DNA of 10,745 nucleotides from WUQU01 sp038849025 (GTDB lineage Archaea; Thermoproteota; Bathyarchaeia; Bathyarchaeales; Bathycorpusculaceae), in NCBI GenBank assembly GCA_038849025.1, contig JAWCNE010000046.1, positions 1 through 10,745 of the forward strand, written 5' to 3'. The position numbers and the translations under genes are program-made. Below are positions 5,656 through 10,745 of the stretch, in pieces; position 1 is the stretch's first letter, and the number at the start of each line of letters is the position of its first letter. The notes beneath the pieces are model-generated. The model was given only the letters and a program-made list of their open reading frames with translations. It searched no databases and was not told the DNA's origin.

Positions 5656-5820
5656 ATGACAGGTCTTAAATTTCGTATCAGAGTAAAAATGGAACTCGAA
5701 TGTATGTCTAAATCTAAAGAGGAGGTCCATGAAGGCTACAAACCATCTGAGCAAAACGCCAAATGGGCGTATGAAGTTGTCAAGAAATTTGTTCTAAAAC
5801 ATTATCCAAAAGTTTTATAG
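5656..5820 (+). CDS. Candidate 54-residue protein of unknown function
   Basis: An ATG at 5656 opens a frame of 54 codons ending in TAG. It encodes a basic N-terminus (TGLKFRIRVKMELECMSKSKEE) and a helical C-terminus (about 33-54) with NAKWAYEVVKKFVLKHYP. The mix of charged, aromatic and aliphatic residues looks like a real protein, and an AGGAT sequence lies seven bases before the ATG (5646-5650). A second in-frame ATG at 5689 lacks a ribosome site. No family is recognised, and there is no membrane segment. It could equally be the remnant of a longer gene. The flanks are empty: 5609-5655 holds only weak AT boxes, and I see no gene or structure in 5821-5914. Confidence 0.45.
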   Translation: MTGLKFRIRVKMELECMSKSKEEVHEGYKPSEQNAKWAYEVVKKFVLKHYPKVL

Positions 5821-5914
5821 CAATTTAACTGTTCGTTCTATCAGTAACGTCTAACCGAAAACAGTATTTATGAATGTTCCGTTAACAGTGACTAATGGAA
5901 ACGGTAATTATGAT

Positions 5915-7036
5915 TTATGGTGGGAGAAATATGAGTTTTTCTGGTGGCAGTATTTTGTTTATTTGGTTTGCTATAAGCATGTGTAGTCCTCCTTTAAGCA
6001 TGTTTAGCGGTGACAGGCTTTTTTCGAGTTCAGTGTTTGAGGAGAGTCTTTTCATCTGCTTTTCCGCATTGGCCTCTATTTTCTTGACAACTTTTTTCAT
6101 GAGATTTTCATAAGCCTTTGCAGCTTCTAAGCCCTCTTCCTCAGCCTCTGTTATGGCTTTTACTGCTAGGCGTCCGCTTAGGGCGGCGTTATCCATTCCC
6201 ACGCCTCGATATAAATCAACCAAGCCCGCGGCATCCCCAACCAGCAGTATCCTTCCTTCTCCCAAGTATGCTGTGCTTTTTAATGTTGAGGAGAACCCTT
6301 CCTTTTTAACGACTTCACCGCGAAGCCCATACTTTTCCTTAACATAACTGAAGAATTTTTCCGCATACTGTAATGGGTTTTCGTTGGCGCCTGTGCCAAT
6401 CACCCACTTGTCATCCTTCAAATAAACCCAAGCAAACATTAAGGGACAGAACTCTCGTTTATAGAACATGTAAAGCGTGTTTGGGTCCAAGTTTGCCTCT
6501 CCAACAAAATAATAGTTTACCGTTGCTCCCGAGGCTTTCCTTTCAAAATCTTGTGGCCGCAGTTTCCTTCTAACCCGTGAAAGCATCCCATCAGCGCCAA
6601 TGAGATAACGAGCCTTAACCTCCTTGCGCTCACCTTCCGCCGACATTTTAACGATTATTTCGCCGCTTTTATCTTCAACAAAATCAATTAGTGAAGTGTT
6701 ATCGCGAAAATCTGCGCCAGCGTCCACTGCTAAAGAGTTGAGCCAACTGTCAAAGGTGGATCTCCAAAAGTTCAGCATCTTCATTCTGCCCTTCAAAACC
6801 TTATCCTTTGGAGTTATCATCTCCACTTTAAAGAGCTCGTTTCTGCAAAGTTTTTCGCGCGGTATCTTCTCGCCAATAAGCTTCTCAAAATATTGGAACT
6901 GGATTCCAGAACAAGGCTTGTTCCTGGGCGTCTTAAACTTCTCAACCAACAACGTTTTAAACCCACTTTTTGCAGCAAACCTTGCAGCAACAGAACCAGC
7001 AACCCCACCACCCACAACCACATCAAACTCTTCCAT
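5915..7036 (-). CDS. Geranylgeranyl-reductase-like FAD-dependent oxidoreductase
   Basis: This is a 373-residue flavoprotein. It shows the Rossmann dinucleotide motif VVVGGGVAGSVAA (about 6-18), a KPCSG segment (about 40-44) at the position of the family's substrate-side cysteine motif, LIGADG (about 145-150), FAWVYLKDDKWVIG, which recalls the Y-x-W-x-F-P-K-x-x-x-x-x-V-G signature, and LLVGDAAGLVDLYRGVGMDNA (about 264-284), the second FAD-binding motif. Family members hydrogenate the geranylgeranyl chains of archaeal ether lipids at the membrane surface. At 373 residues it is shorter than the roughly 400-450 typical of characterised lipid reductases, and the F-P of the signature is replaced, so another isoprenoid or aromatic substrate is possible. 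ATG 7036 is chosen on a GAGTGA site just upstream over a TTG at 7051. Confidence 0.82.
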   Translation of the reverse strand: MEEFDVVVGGGVAGSVAARFAAKSGFKTLLVEKFKTPRNKPCSGIQFQYFEKLIGEKIPREKLCRNELFKVEMITPKDKVLKGRMKMLNFWRSTFDSWLNSLAVDAGADFRDNTSLIDFVEDKSGEIIVKMSAEGERKEVKARYLIGADGMLSRVRRKLRPQDFERKASGATVNYYFVGEANLDPNTLYMFYKREFCPLMFAWVYLKDDKWVIGTGANENPLQYAEKFFSYVKEKYGLRGEVVKKEGFSSTLKSTAYLGEGRILLVGDAAGLVDLYRGVGMDNAALSGRLAVKAITEAEEEGLEAAKAYENLMKKVVKKIEANAEKQMKRLSSNTELEKSLSPLNMLKGGLHMLIANQINKILPPEKLIFLPP

Positions 7037-7204
7037 GCCGCTCACTCTCAATCAGCACGCATTTTATTCTCCTTACCCTCCACAGAAAATTATGGTTTTC
7101 CGTTAATGGACACTAAAAGAACAGTGTTGAATAGCATACAATCTATTCTTCTCCTTTACATTAAGAATAAAATAATCTACTTATTGACGAGATGAAAGAA
7201 GCAT

Positions 7205-7768
7205 CTACTTCTCTTTGGCTATCATGACTTCGGTTGCTTTTATCACTGCTTCAACTTGATCGTTTACTTTGATGTTTAGGTCCTCTGCAGCCTCGGTTGA
7301 TATGAGCGCTGTTATTGTTGCTGGCACTGTGATTTCCACTTTGACCTTGGTTACAACATTGCCTTTCTCTACGCTTTTGACAACGCCTTTCAATCTGCTT
7401 CTTGCACTTATTTTCAATCCAACTGCCTCCCAATATTCTTTGTCACCTAGAACCTCGCCCACATAATTCTCAATTCTACTATACTCTTTGAGGATGTATT
7501 CGCCCAACGAAGTGAGTTTAGCTCCGCCTCCACCTGTTTTCCCGCCCTTAAACGTTTCTATTACGGGTTCGCCTAAAGCGTTTTTCACCCTAGCCAAATA
7601 GTTCCAAACATAACGATATGACATCCCTAGTTTTTCCGCTGCTTTTGAAATGGATTTCTCCTCTTTAATGGCTTTCAGTATTGCAGCGCCACCGCTGCCC
7701 AAGATTGGTGTTCCTCTGTATTCGAGCCAAACTTTTGCAGTAGGTTTTGTTTCGTCCTGGGTGGGCAT
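7205..7768 (-). CDS. modE: ModE-type oxyanion-responsive regulator (HTH plus one Mop domain)
   Basis: This is a 187-residue regulator. Residues about 20-95 form the LysR-like winged helix of ModE: GSGGAAILKAIKEEKSISKAAEKLGMSYRYVWNYL (as two stretches, helix and recognition helix), then GKTGGGGAKLTSLGE, the hallmark GG-x-x-GGGA-x-LT wing. Residues about 119-184 form a single Mop/TOBE oxyanion-binding domain (SARSRLKGVV, then TKVKVEI, ATITALIS and VEAVIKATEV). Escherichia coli ModE has two Mop repeats, and this one has only one. In this family molybdate or tungstate binding drives DNA binding and repression of the uptake genes. It is divergent from tupA, shares its promoter region, and no ribosome site precedes its ATG, which suggests a leaderless mRNA. 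Confidence 0.92.
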   Translation of the reverse strand: MPTQDETKPTAKVWLEYRGTPILGSGGAAILKAIKEEKSISKAAEKLGMSYRYVWNYLARVKNALGEPVIETFKGGKTGGGGAKLTSLGEYILKEYSRIENYVGEVLGDKEYWEAVGLKISARSRLKGVVKSVEKGNVVTKVKVEITVPATITALISTEAAEDLNIKVNDQVEAVIKATEVMIAKEK

Positions 7769-7792
7769 ATAAGTAAATATTTAGCCGTTATG

Positions 7793-7800
7793 CTTATAAG
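7793..7800. promoter_or_regulatory. Palindromic TATA box shared by modE and tupA
   Basis: CTTATAAG is its own reverse complement. On the plus strand it would start transcription near 7822-7825, about 20 bases before the tupA ATG. On the minus strand it lies about 29 bases before the modE ATG, consistent with a leaderless modE mRNA. A second AT run (7775-7784) is too close to the modE start to be its TATA box. Confidence 0.5.
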
Positions 7801-7812
7801 TGCAAAGGGTTT

Positions 7813-7836
7813 CGATATGTACAACAAAACATAACG
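7813..7836. promoter_or_regulatory. ModE-like operator over the tupA transcription start
   Basis: CGATATGT (7813-7820), an 8-bp spacer and ACATAACG (7829-7836) form a dyad matching at seven of eight positions. As I remember it, the Escherichia coli modA operator has halves CGTTATAT and ACATAACG also separated by 8 bp, so the right half is identical, the left half differs at two positions (one of them the variable third base), and the spacing is the same. The site lies 13 bases after the TATA box and covers the predicted start of transcription, the classic place for a repressor. Confidence 0.7.
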
Positions 7837-7844
7837 GTGCCAGG

Positions 7845-8774
7845 ATGAAGAAGCCGTCAAAAATCTTGATCGCCATTCTAACATTGGCTGTTGCTGTTGT
7901 TGCCTTGTTTGCTTATGAACAGTATATGCGCTCTCAGAAATCGATCATTGTGCTGGCGACAACCACAAGCACCTATGACTCTGGACTGCTGGACTATTTA
8001 ATGCCAGTCTTTCAGGAAAAATATGATGCTGAGGTTCACATAATTTCGGTTGGCACTGGTCAAGCCATAGAAACTGCTAAGAGGGGTGATGCAGACCTCG
8101 TCTTGGTGCATTCTAGACAGCTTGAGCTTGAATTTGTGAACAGCACTTATGGCGTTCACAGGGTTGGCGTAATGTATAACGACTTCATAATGATTGGTCC
8201 TGCAGATGACCCCGCTGGAATAGGCGGCTTAACAAACGCCACAGAGGCATTCCGCAAAATTGCAGAAAAAGGCGCTAAAGGTAATGCTCAATTCATTTCG
8301 CGTGCAGACAAGTCAGGCACTCACATGCTGGAGTTAAGCATATGGAAAAAGCTAGGTTTGACACCCTCAAACAAGACTCAAACATGGTATGTGGAGGCTG
8401 GAGCTGGAATGGGAACTGCGTTGCGGATGGCTAATGAGAAAAAGGCTTATACATTAACTGATAGGGCTACTTTGATGTCGTTTAAAAGTCAGCTTGCGAA
8501 TTTGCAGGTTCTGGTTGAAGGCGATGTGGTGCTGCTGAATCCCTACGCAGTAATCCTTGTTAACCCGGAGAAGTATCCTCAGAGGAACTATAAGGGAGCG
8601 CTTATGCTGGCTAAATGGATGATTTCAGAGGAAGGCCAAACCCTCATAGCAAACTTCAAAAGAGAGGGCGAATCACTGTTCAAACCCATAACGCGGAACA
8701 TTGAACTGGCGCATATGCTGGGCTTTCCTGAGCAAGAGAATGAGCTGGCATGGTATGATGTACAAAGTACCTAA
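7845..8774 (+). CDS. tupA: TupA, tungstate-binding protein of the ABC importer
   Basis: This is a 309-residue extracytoplasmic binding protein. A basic start (KKPSK) and a single hydrophobic segment (about 7-24) form an uncleaved anchor or signal peptide, since no lipobox cysteine is visible. The mature part carries the TupA signatures: ATTTSTYDSGLLD (about 38-50, the TTTST oxyanion loop), VGTGQAIETAKRGDADLVLVHSR, VMYNDFIMIGPADDPAG, SRADKSGTHMLE and WYVEAGAGMGTALRMANEK. TupA binds tungstate over molybdate, and the T-S-T loop and the later S-R-x-D-x-S-G-T-H element provide the oxyanion contacts. ATG 7845 is chosen because the signal peptide begins there. The frame extends to a GTG at 7800, but that codon lies in the TATA box. 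It is the first gene of tupABC. Confidence 0.95.
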   Translation: MKKPSKILIAILTLAVAVVALFAYEQYMRSQKSIIVLATTTSTYDSGLLDYLMPVFQEKYDAEVHIISVGTGQAIETAKRGDADLVLVHSRQLELEFVNSTYGVHRVGVMYNDFIMIGPADDPAGIGGLTNATEAFRKIAEKGAKGNAQFISRADKSGTHMLELSIWKKLGLTPSNKTQTWYVEAGAGMGTALRMANEKKAYTLTDRATLMSFKSQLANLQVLVEGDVVLLNPYAVILVNPEKYPQRNYKGALMLAKWMISEEGQTLIANFKREGESLFKPITRNIELAHMLGFPEQENELAWYDVQST

Positions 8775-8783
8775 AAATTCAGT

Positions 8784-8798
8784 CTCCCTTTTCTTTTT
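8784..8798 (+). terminator. Pyrimidine tract between tupA and tupB
   Basis: A T/C run (CTCCCTTTTCTTTTT) lies ten bases after the tupA stop and just before tupB. It fits a leaky U-rich archaeal terminator that would leave more binding protein than permease and ATPase, a ratio common in ABC importers. Confidence 0.45.
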
Positions 8799-8810
8799 AA
8801 GCTTAAAAAT

Positions 8811-9518
8811 ATGGTGGCTGGTGGTTGCATAGTGTTTGAGGATGCTTTTTGGCAGGAAATTTTGAACATAACTTTACTGTCCTTAAGGGTTTCGGGAACA
8901 GCTGTTCTAATAGGTGCGTTGATAGGCATACCTGTTGGAGCACTTCTGGGGCTTGGACAGTTTAAGGGGAAACGAACCGTGATGCGTTTCGTGGATGTCA
9001 TGTTGAAAAGCGTCGTAAACACTTTTATGGGTTTGCCGCCTGTTGTTGTTGGGCTTGTGGTTTACCTTTTGCTGACTGCCTCTGGGCCTCTTGGCTGGTT
9101 GGGGCTATTGTATACGCCTACAGCCATGATAATAACACAGCTTATAATGGTTGTTCCGATAATTATTGGCGTTACCATGTCTGCTATCGGAAGTGTTGAA
9201 AAATCGATCAGAGAGAAAGCCTTATCGCTTGGTGCAACAGAAACCCAGGCAGCATGGCTTGTGTTAAGAGAAGCCCGCATGGGTGTTTTAACCTCAATTA
9301 TCGCGGCGTTTGGCGCCGCCATTTCTGAGGTGGGCGGCATAATGCTCACCGGAGGCAACATTAGATGGTGGACACGGACGCTGACGACAGCCATCGTCAT
9401 CGAAACAGAGCTAGGCGACTTCGCCATGGCTTTAACTCTTGGGGCAATCCTGCTTTCTATGGCTTTCATAATAAACTTGGCATTAACGATTGTCCAGCTT
9501 AAGGGGGCGAGGAGATAA
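8811..9518 (+). CDS. tupB: TupB, tungstate ABC transporter permease
   Basis: This is a membrane subunit of up to 235 residues with about five or six hydrophobic helices (the first about 20-50, then 72-90, 100-125, 157-175 and 205-230). The cytoplasmic EAA loop that docks on the ATPase is REKALSLGATETQAAW (about 134-149), which carries the family pattern E-x-A-x-x-x-G-A. FMGLPPVVVGLVVYLLL and ISEVGGIMLTGGNIRWWTRTLTTAI (split across adjoining helices) are typical of TupB. The start is uncertain: ATG 8811 lacks a ribosome site, while GTG 8832 has GGTGG (8820-8824) seven bases upstream and would give 228 residues starting just before FEDAFW. The last base of its stop codon is the first base of the tupC start (TAATG). 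Confidence 0.92.
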   Translation: MVAGGCIVFEDAFWQEILNITLLSLRVSGTAVLIGALIGIPVGALLGLGQFKGKRTVMRFVDVMLKSVVNTFMGLPPVVVGLVVYLLLTASGPLGWLGLLYTPTAMIITQLIMVVPIIIGVTMSAIGSVEKSIREKALSLGATETQAAWLVLREARMGVLTSIIAAFGAAISEVGGIMLTGGNIRWWTRTLTTAIVIETELGDFAMALTLGAILLSMAFIINLALTIVQLKGARR

Positions 9519-10582
9519 TGCCAAAAGTTGAGGTGCAAAACCTCTTCAAAGAATACTCTGGAAGACAAGTTTTGAAGGACATAACTTTCAACGTTCAAAA
9601 CGGAGAGCTTTTCGTCCTTGTGGGGCCAAACGGGGCTGGGAAAACCACGCTTCTCAGAATTCTCGACCTGCTTGAGGAGCCCACAGCTGGAAAAGTGTTG
9701 TTCGACGGAAAGCTCGTAGATTATTCTGCAAAAGAAAGGGCAGCTTTGCGGAGAAAAATCGGCATGGTTTTCCAGCAGACAGTTCACTTCAACATGAGCG
9801 TTTTTGATAATGTGGCTTATCCATTAAAAGTTAGGGGCGAACGCAATATCGAACAAAAAGTGAAAGCAGCGCTTAAACTGGTTCAGCTAAAAGGATTTGA
9901 ACACAAAAATGCCTTGAGTTTGTCCGGGGGAGAAGCTCAAAGAGTAGCTATAGCCCAAGCGTTGGTAACCGAACCTGAAATACTGCTACTCGACGAGCCT
10001 ACTGCAAACCTGGATCCGAGAAACGTTTCCATAGTTGAGGAAGTAATTTTCAACGTTAATAGAGAGAGGAAAACAACAATAATTATGGCGACTCACAACA
10101 TGTTTCAAGCGGAAAATTTGGCGGATAGGCTAGCTTTTCTTAACAATGGGAAAATAGAGCTGTTAGGCACATTTCAGGATATTTTCGGAAAACAATTACA
10201 ACCCGTTAAAAGCTTCGCCAGGCTGGAGAACGTTTTCCACGGCGTTTCAAAAATAACGGCTGAAGGCACATCAATTGTAGACACCGGCAACGGCTTGCAA
10301 ATTGAAGCCGCATTCAAGAAAGCTGGAAATGTAACACTGCACATACCACCCGAAGATATTATATTATCAACACACCCGCTTATTTCAAGCGCAAGAAACA
10401 CCTTTGAAGGCAAAATAACACAAATATCCGACATGGGACATGTGGTAAAGTTAAAAGTTAATGTCGGAACAAGCAAAAACTTCACAGTCCAAATAACCAA
10501 ACGATCATTCAATGAAATGCAACTCAACATAAACTCTCAAGTCTATATAGCATTCAAGGCCTCATCAGTTCAAACAAACTGA
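9518..10582 (+). CDS. tupC: TupC, tungstate ABC transporter ATPase with C-terminal TOBE domain
   Basis: This is a 354-residue ATPase that powers the importer on the inner face of the membrane. Visible motifs are Walker A GPNGAGKTT (36-44), the Q-loop VFQQ (84-87), ABC signature LSGGEAQR (about 135-142), Walker B ILLLDEP (155-161), D-loop NLDP and H-loop ATHN (191-194). From about residue 215 a regulatory extension ends in a TOBE/Mop-like region (about 288-350, GKITQISDMGHVVKLKV and later VYIAFKASSV). In related molybdate transporters this domain binds the oxyanion and closes the importer (trans-inhibition). The same could hold here. The start overlaps the tupB stop and follows a GGGGGCGAGGAG ribosome site, indicating translational coupling. 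Confidence 0.95.
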   Translation: MPKVEVQNLFKEYSGRQVLKDITFNVQNGELFVLVGPNGAGKTTLLRILDLLEEPTAGKVLFDGKLVDYSAKERAALRRKIGMVFQQTVHFNMSVFDNVAYPLKVRGERNIEQKVKAALKLVQLKGFEHKNALSLSGGEAQRVAIAQALVTEPEILLLDEPTANLDPRNVSIVEEVIFNVNRERKTTIIMATHNMFQAENLADRLAFLNNGKIELLGTFQDIFGKQLQPVKSFARLENVFHGVSKITAEGTSIVDTGNGLQIEAAFKKAGNVTLHIPPEDIILSTHPLISSARNTFEGKITQISDMGHVVKLKVNVGTSKNFTVQITKRSFNEMQLNINSQVYIAFKASSVQTN

Positions 10583-10692
10583 AGCAAGCTTCGAATACAT
10601 AACAGGCGAATACAACGATGGAGGAAAAATCTTCAGAAAGCCAAAATACGCTTAACATCGCCATTACAAACCCCCGGCGTTTTTCACGTATA

Positions 10693-10745
10693 TGGTGCGG
10701 GGGGTGGGATTCGAACCCACGGAGGCCTACGCCAGAGGATCTTAA
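10693..10745 (-). tRNA. tRNA-Leu(UAA), 3' part only
   Basis: On the minus strand the 3' end reads GCGGGGG-complementary acceptor strand CCCCCGC (10697-10703), discriminator A (10696) and an encoded CCA (10693-10695). The T arm is a five-pair stem GTGGG/CCCAC around TTCGAAT (10704-10720). The stretch before it is too long for a class I variable loop and fits the long arm of a class II tRNA. The first visible bases, TTAAGA at the window edge, match U33, anticodon UAA, G37 and A38, so leucine is favoured over serine. The D arm and 5' half lie outside the window. It is convergent with tupC. Confidence 0.85.

Larger units (their letters stand above)
7785..7837. repeat. Wide inverted repeat CCGTTATG / CATAACGG around the tup promoter
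   Basis: CCGTTATG (7785-7792) and CATAACGG (7830-7837) are exact reverse complements 37 bp apart. They bracket the TATA box (7793-7800) and the predicted tupA start of transcription. The right arm is also one half of the ModE-like operator at 7813-7836, so the left arm may be an extra half-site for a second ModE dimer or a loop. Confidence 0.5.

Noticed and set aside
5895..7106. Several plus-strand open frames opposite the reductase gene
   Set aside because: They are antisense to a gene with clear FAD motifs and show low-complexity or unnatural composition.
9518..10582. TupC as a sulfate or molybdate ATPase
   Set aside because: The ATPase alone is ambiguous, but the adjacent TupA signatures (TTTST and the SGTH element) and the TupB-type permease point to tungstate.
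10595..10651. Protein-like frame after tupC reading FEYITGEYNDGGKIF and on to a TAA
   Set aside because: It lies in a different frame from tupC, is preceded by a stop with no ATG, GTG or TTG start, and would change a normal TupC C-terminus. It may be a gene remnant, but nothing supports that beyond pleasant composition.
10693..10745. tRNA 3' end as an integration (att) site for a mobile element
   Set aside because: No integrase and no second copy of the tRNA 3' end is visible in the window, and the neighbouring tup genes look like ordinary chromosomal genes.

Overview
The window looks like a chromosomal segment of an anaerobic, probably thermophilic archaeon. The evidence is a GPN-loop GTPase of the archaeal/eukaryotic type, a geranylgeranyl-reductase-like flavoprotein (archaeal lipid saturation), TATA-box promoters, pyrimidine-tract terminators, an Lrp/AsnC-type regulator and a class II tRNA-Leu with an encoded CCA. 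The base composition is AT-leaning. A Bathyarchaeia/Thermoproteota-like lineage is my best guess, but no marker in the window settles it.

Layout. (1) Positions 1-1300 are housekeeping: the 5' end of purE (minus), a small unknown protein (230-553, plus) and a GPN-loop GTPase (550-1269, minus) that meets it tail to tail. (2) Positions 1398-4859 form an accessory cell-surface module. An Lrp/AsnC regulator (minus) is divergent from a three-gene plus-strand unit: a five-helix membrane protein, a secreted TasA/camelysin-like fibre subunit candidate, and a secreted 514-residue protein with four diverged repeats of about 80 residues. The 311-bp intergenic region between them is dense in dyads and has a TATA-like box enclosed by a perfect 10-bp inverted repeat. 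(3) Positions 4968-5820 carry small proteins: a double helix-hairpin-helix protein, a tiny Lys/Glu/Gly-rich protein that probably starts at TTG, and a 54-codon candidate gene. (4) Positions 5915-7036 encode the geranylgeranyl-reductase-like flavoprotein. (5) Positions 7205-10582 are a tungstate island: a ModE-type regulator (minus) divergent from tupA-tupB-tupC (plus). (6) A partial tRNA-Leu(UAA) (minus) runs off the right edge.

How it works together. The tup genes encode a tungstate ABC importer (binding protein, permease, ATPase with a TOBE domain). The ModE-like protein carries a Mop oxyanion-binding domain. The tupA promoter region contains a sequence (7813-7836) that fits the classical ModE operator in half-site sequence and spacing and lies over the predicted start of transcription, so oxyanion-dependent autoregulated repression of tungstate uptake is a strong prediction. 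The surface module reads as an inducible extracellular fibre or adhesin system. The fibre assignment and the control by the neighbouring regulator are inferences. In both plus-strand operons a short pyrimidine tract follows the secreted high-copy component and precedes the next gene, which suggests partial termination to set stoichiometry.
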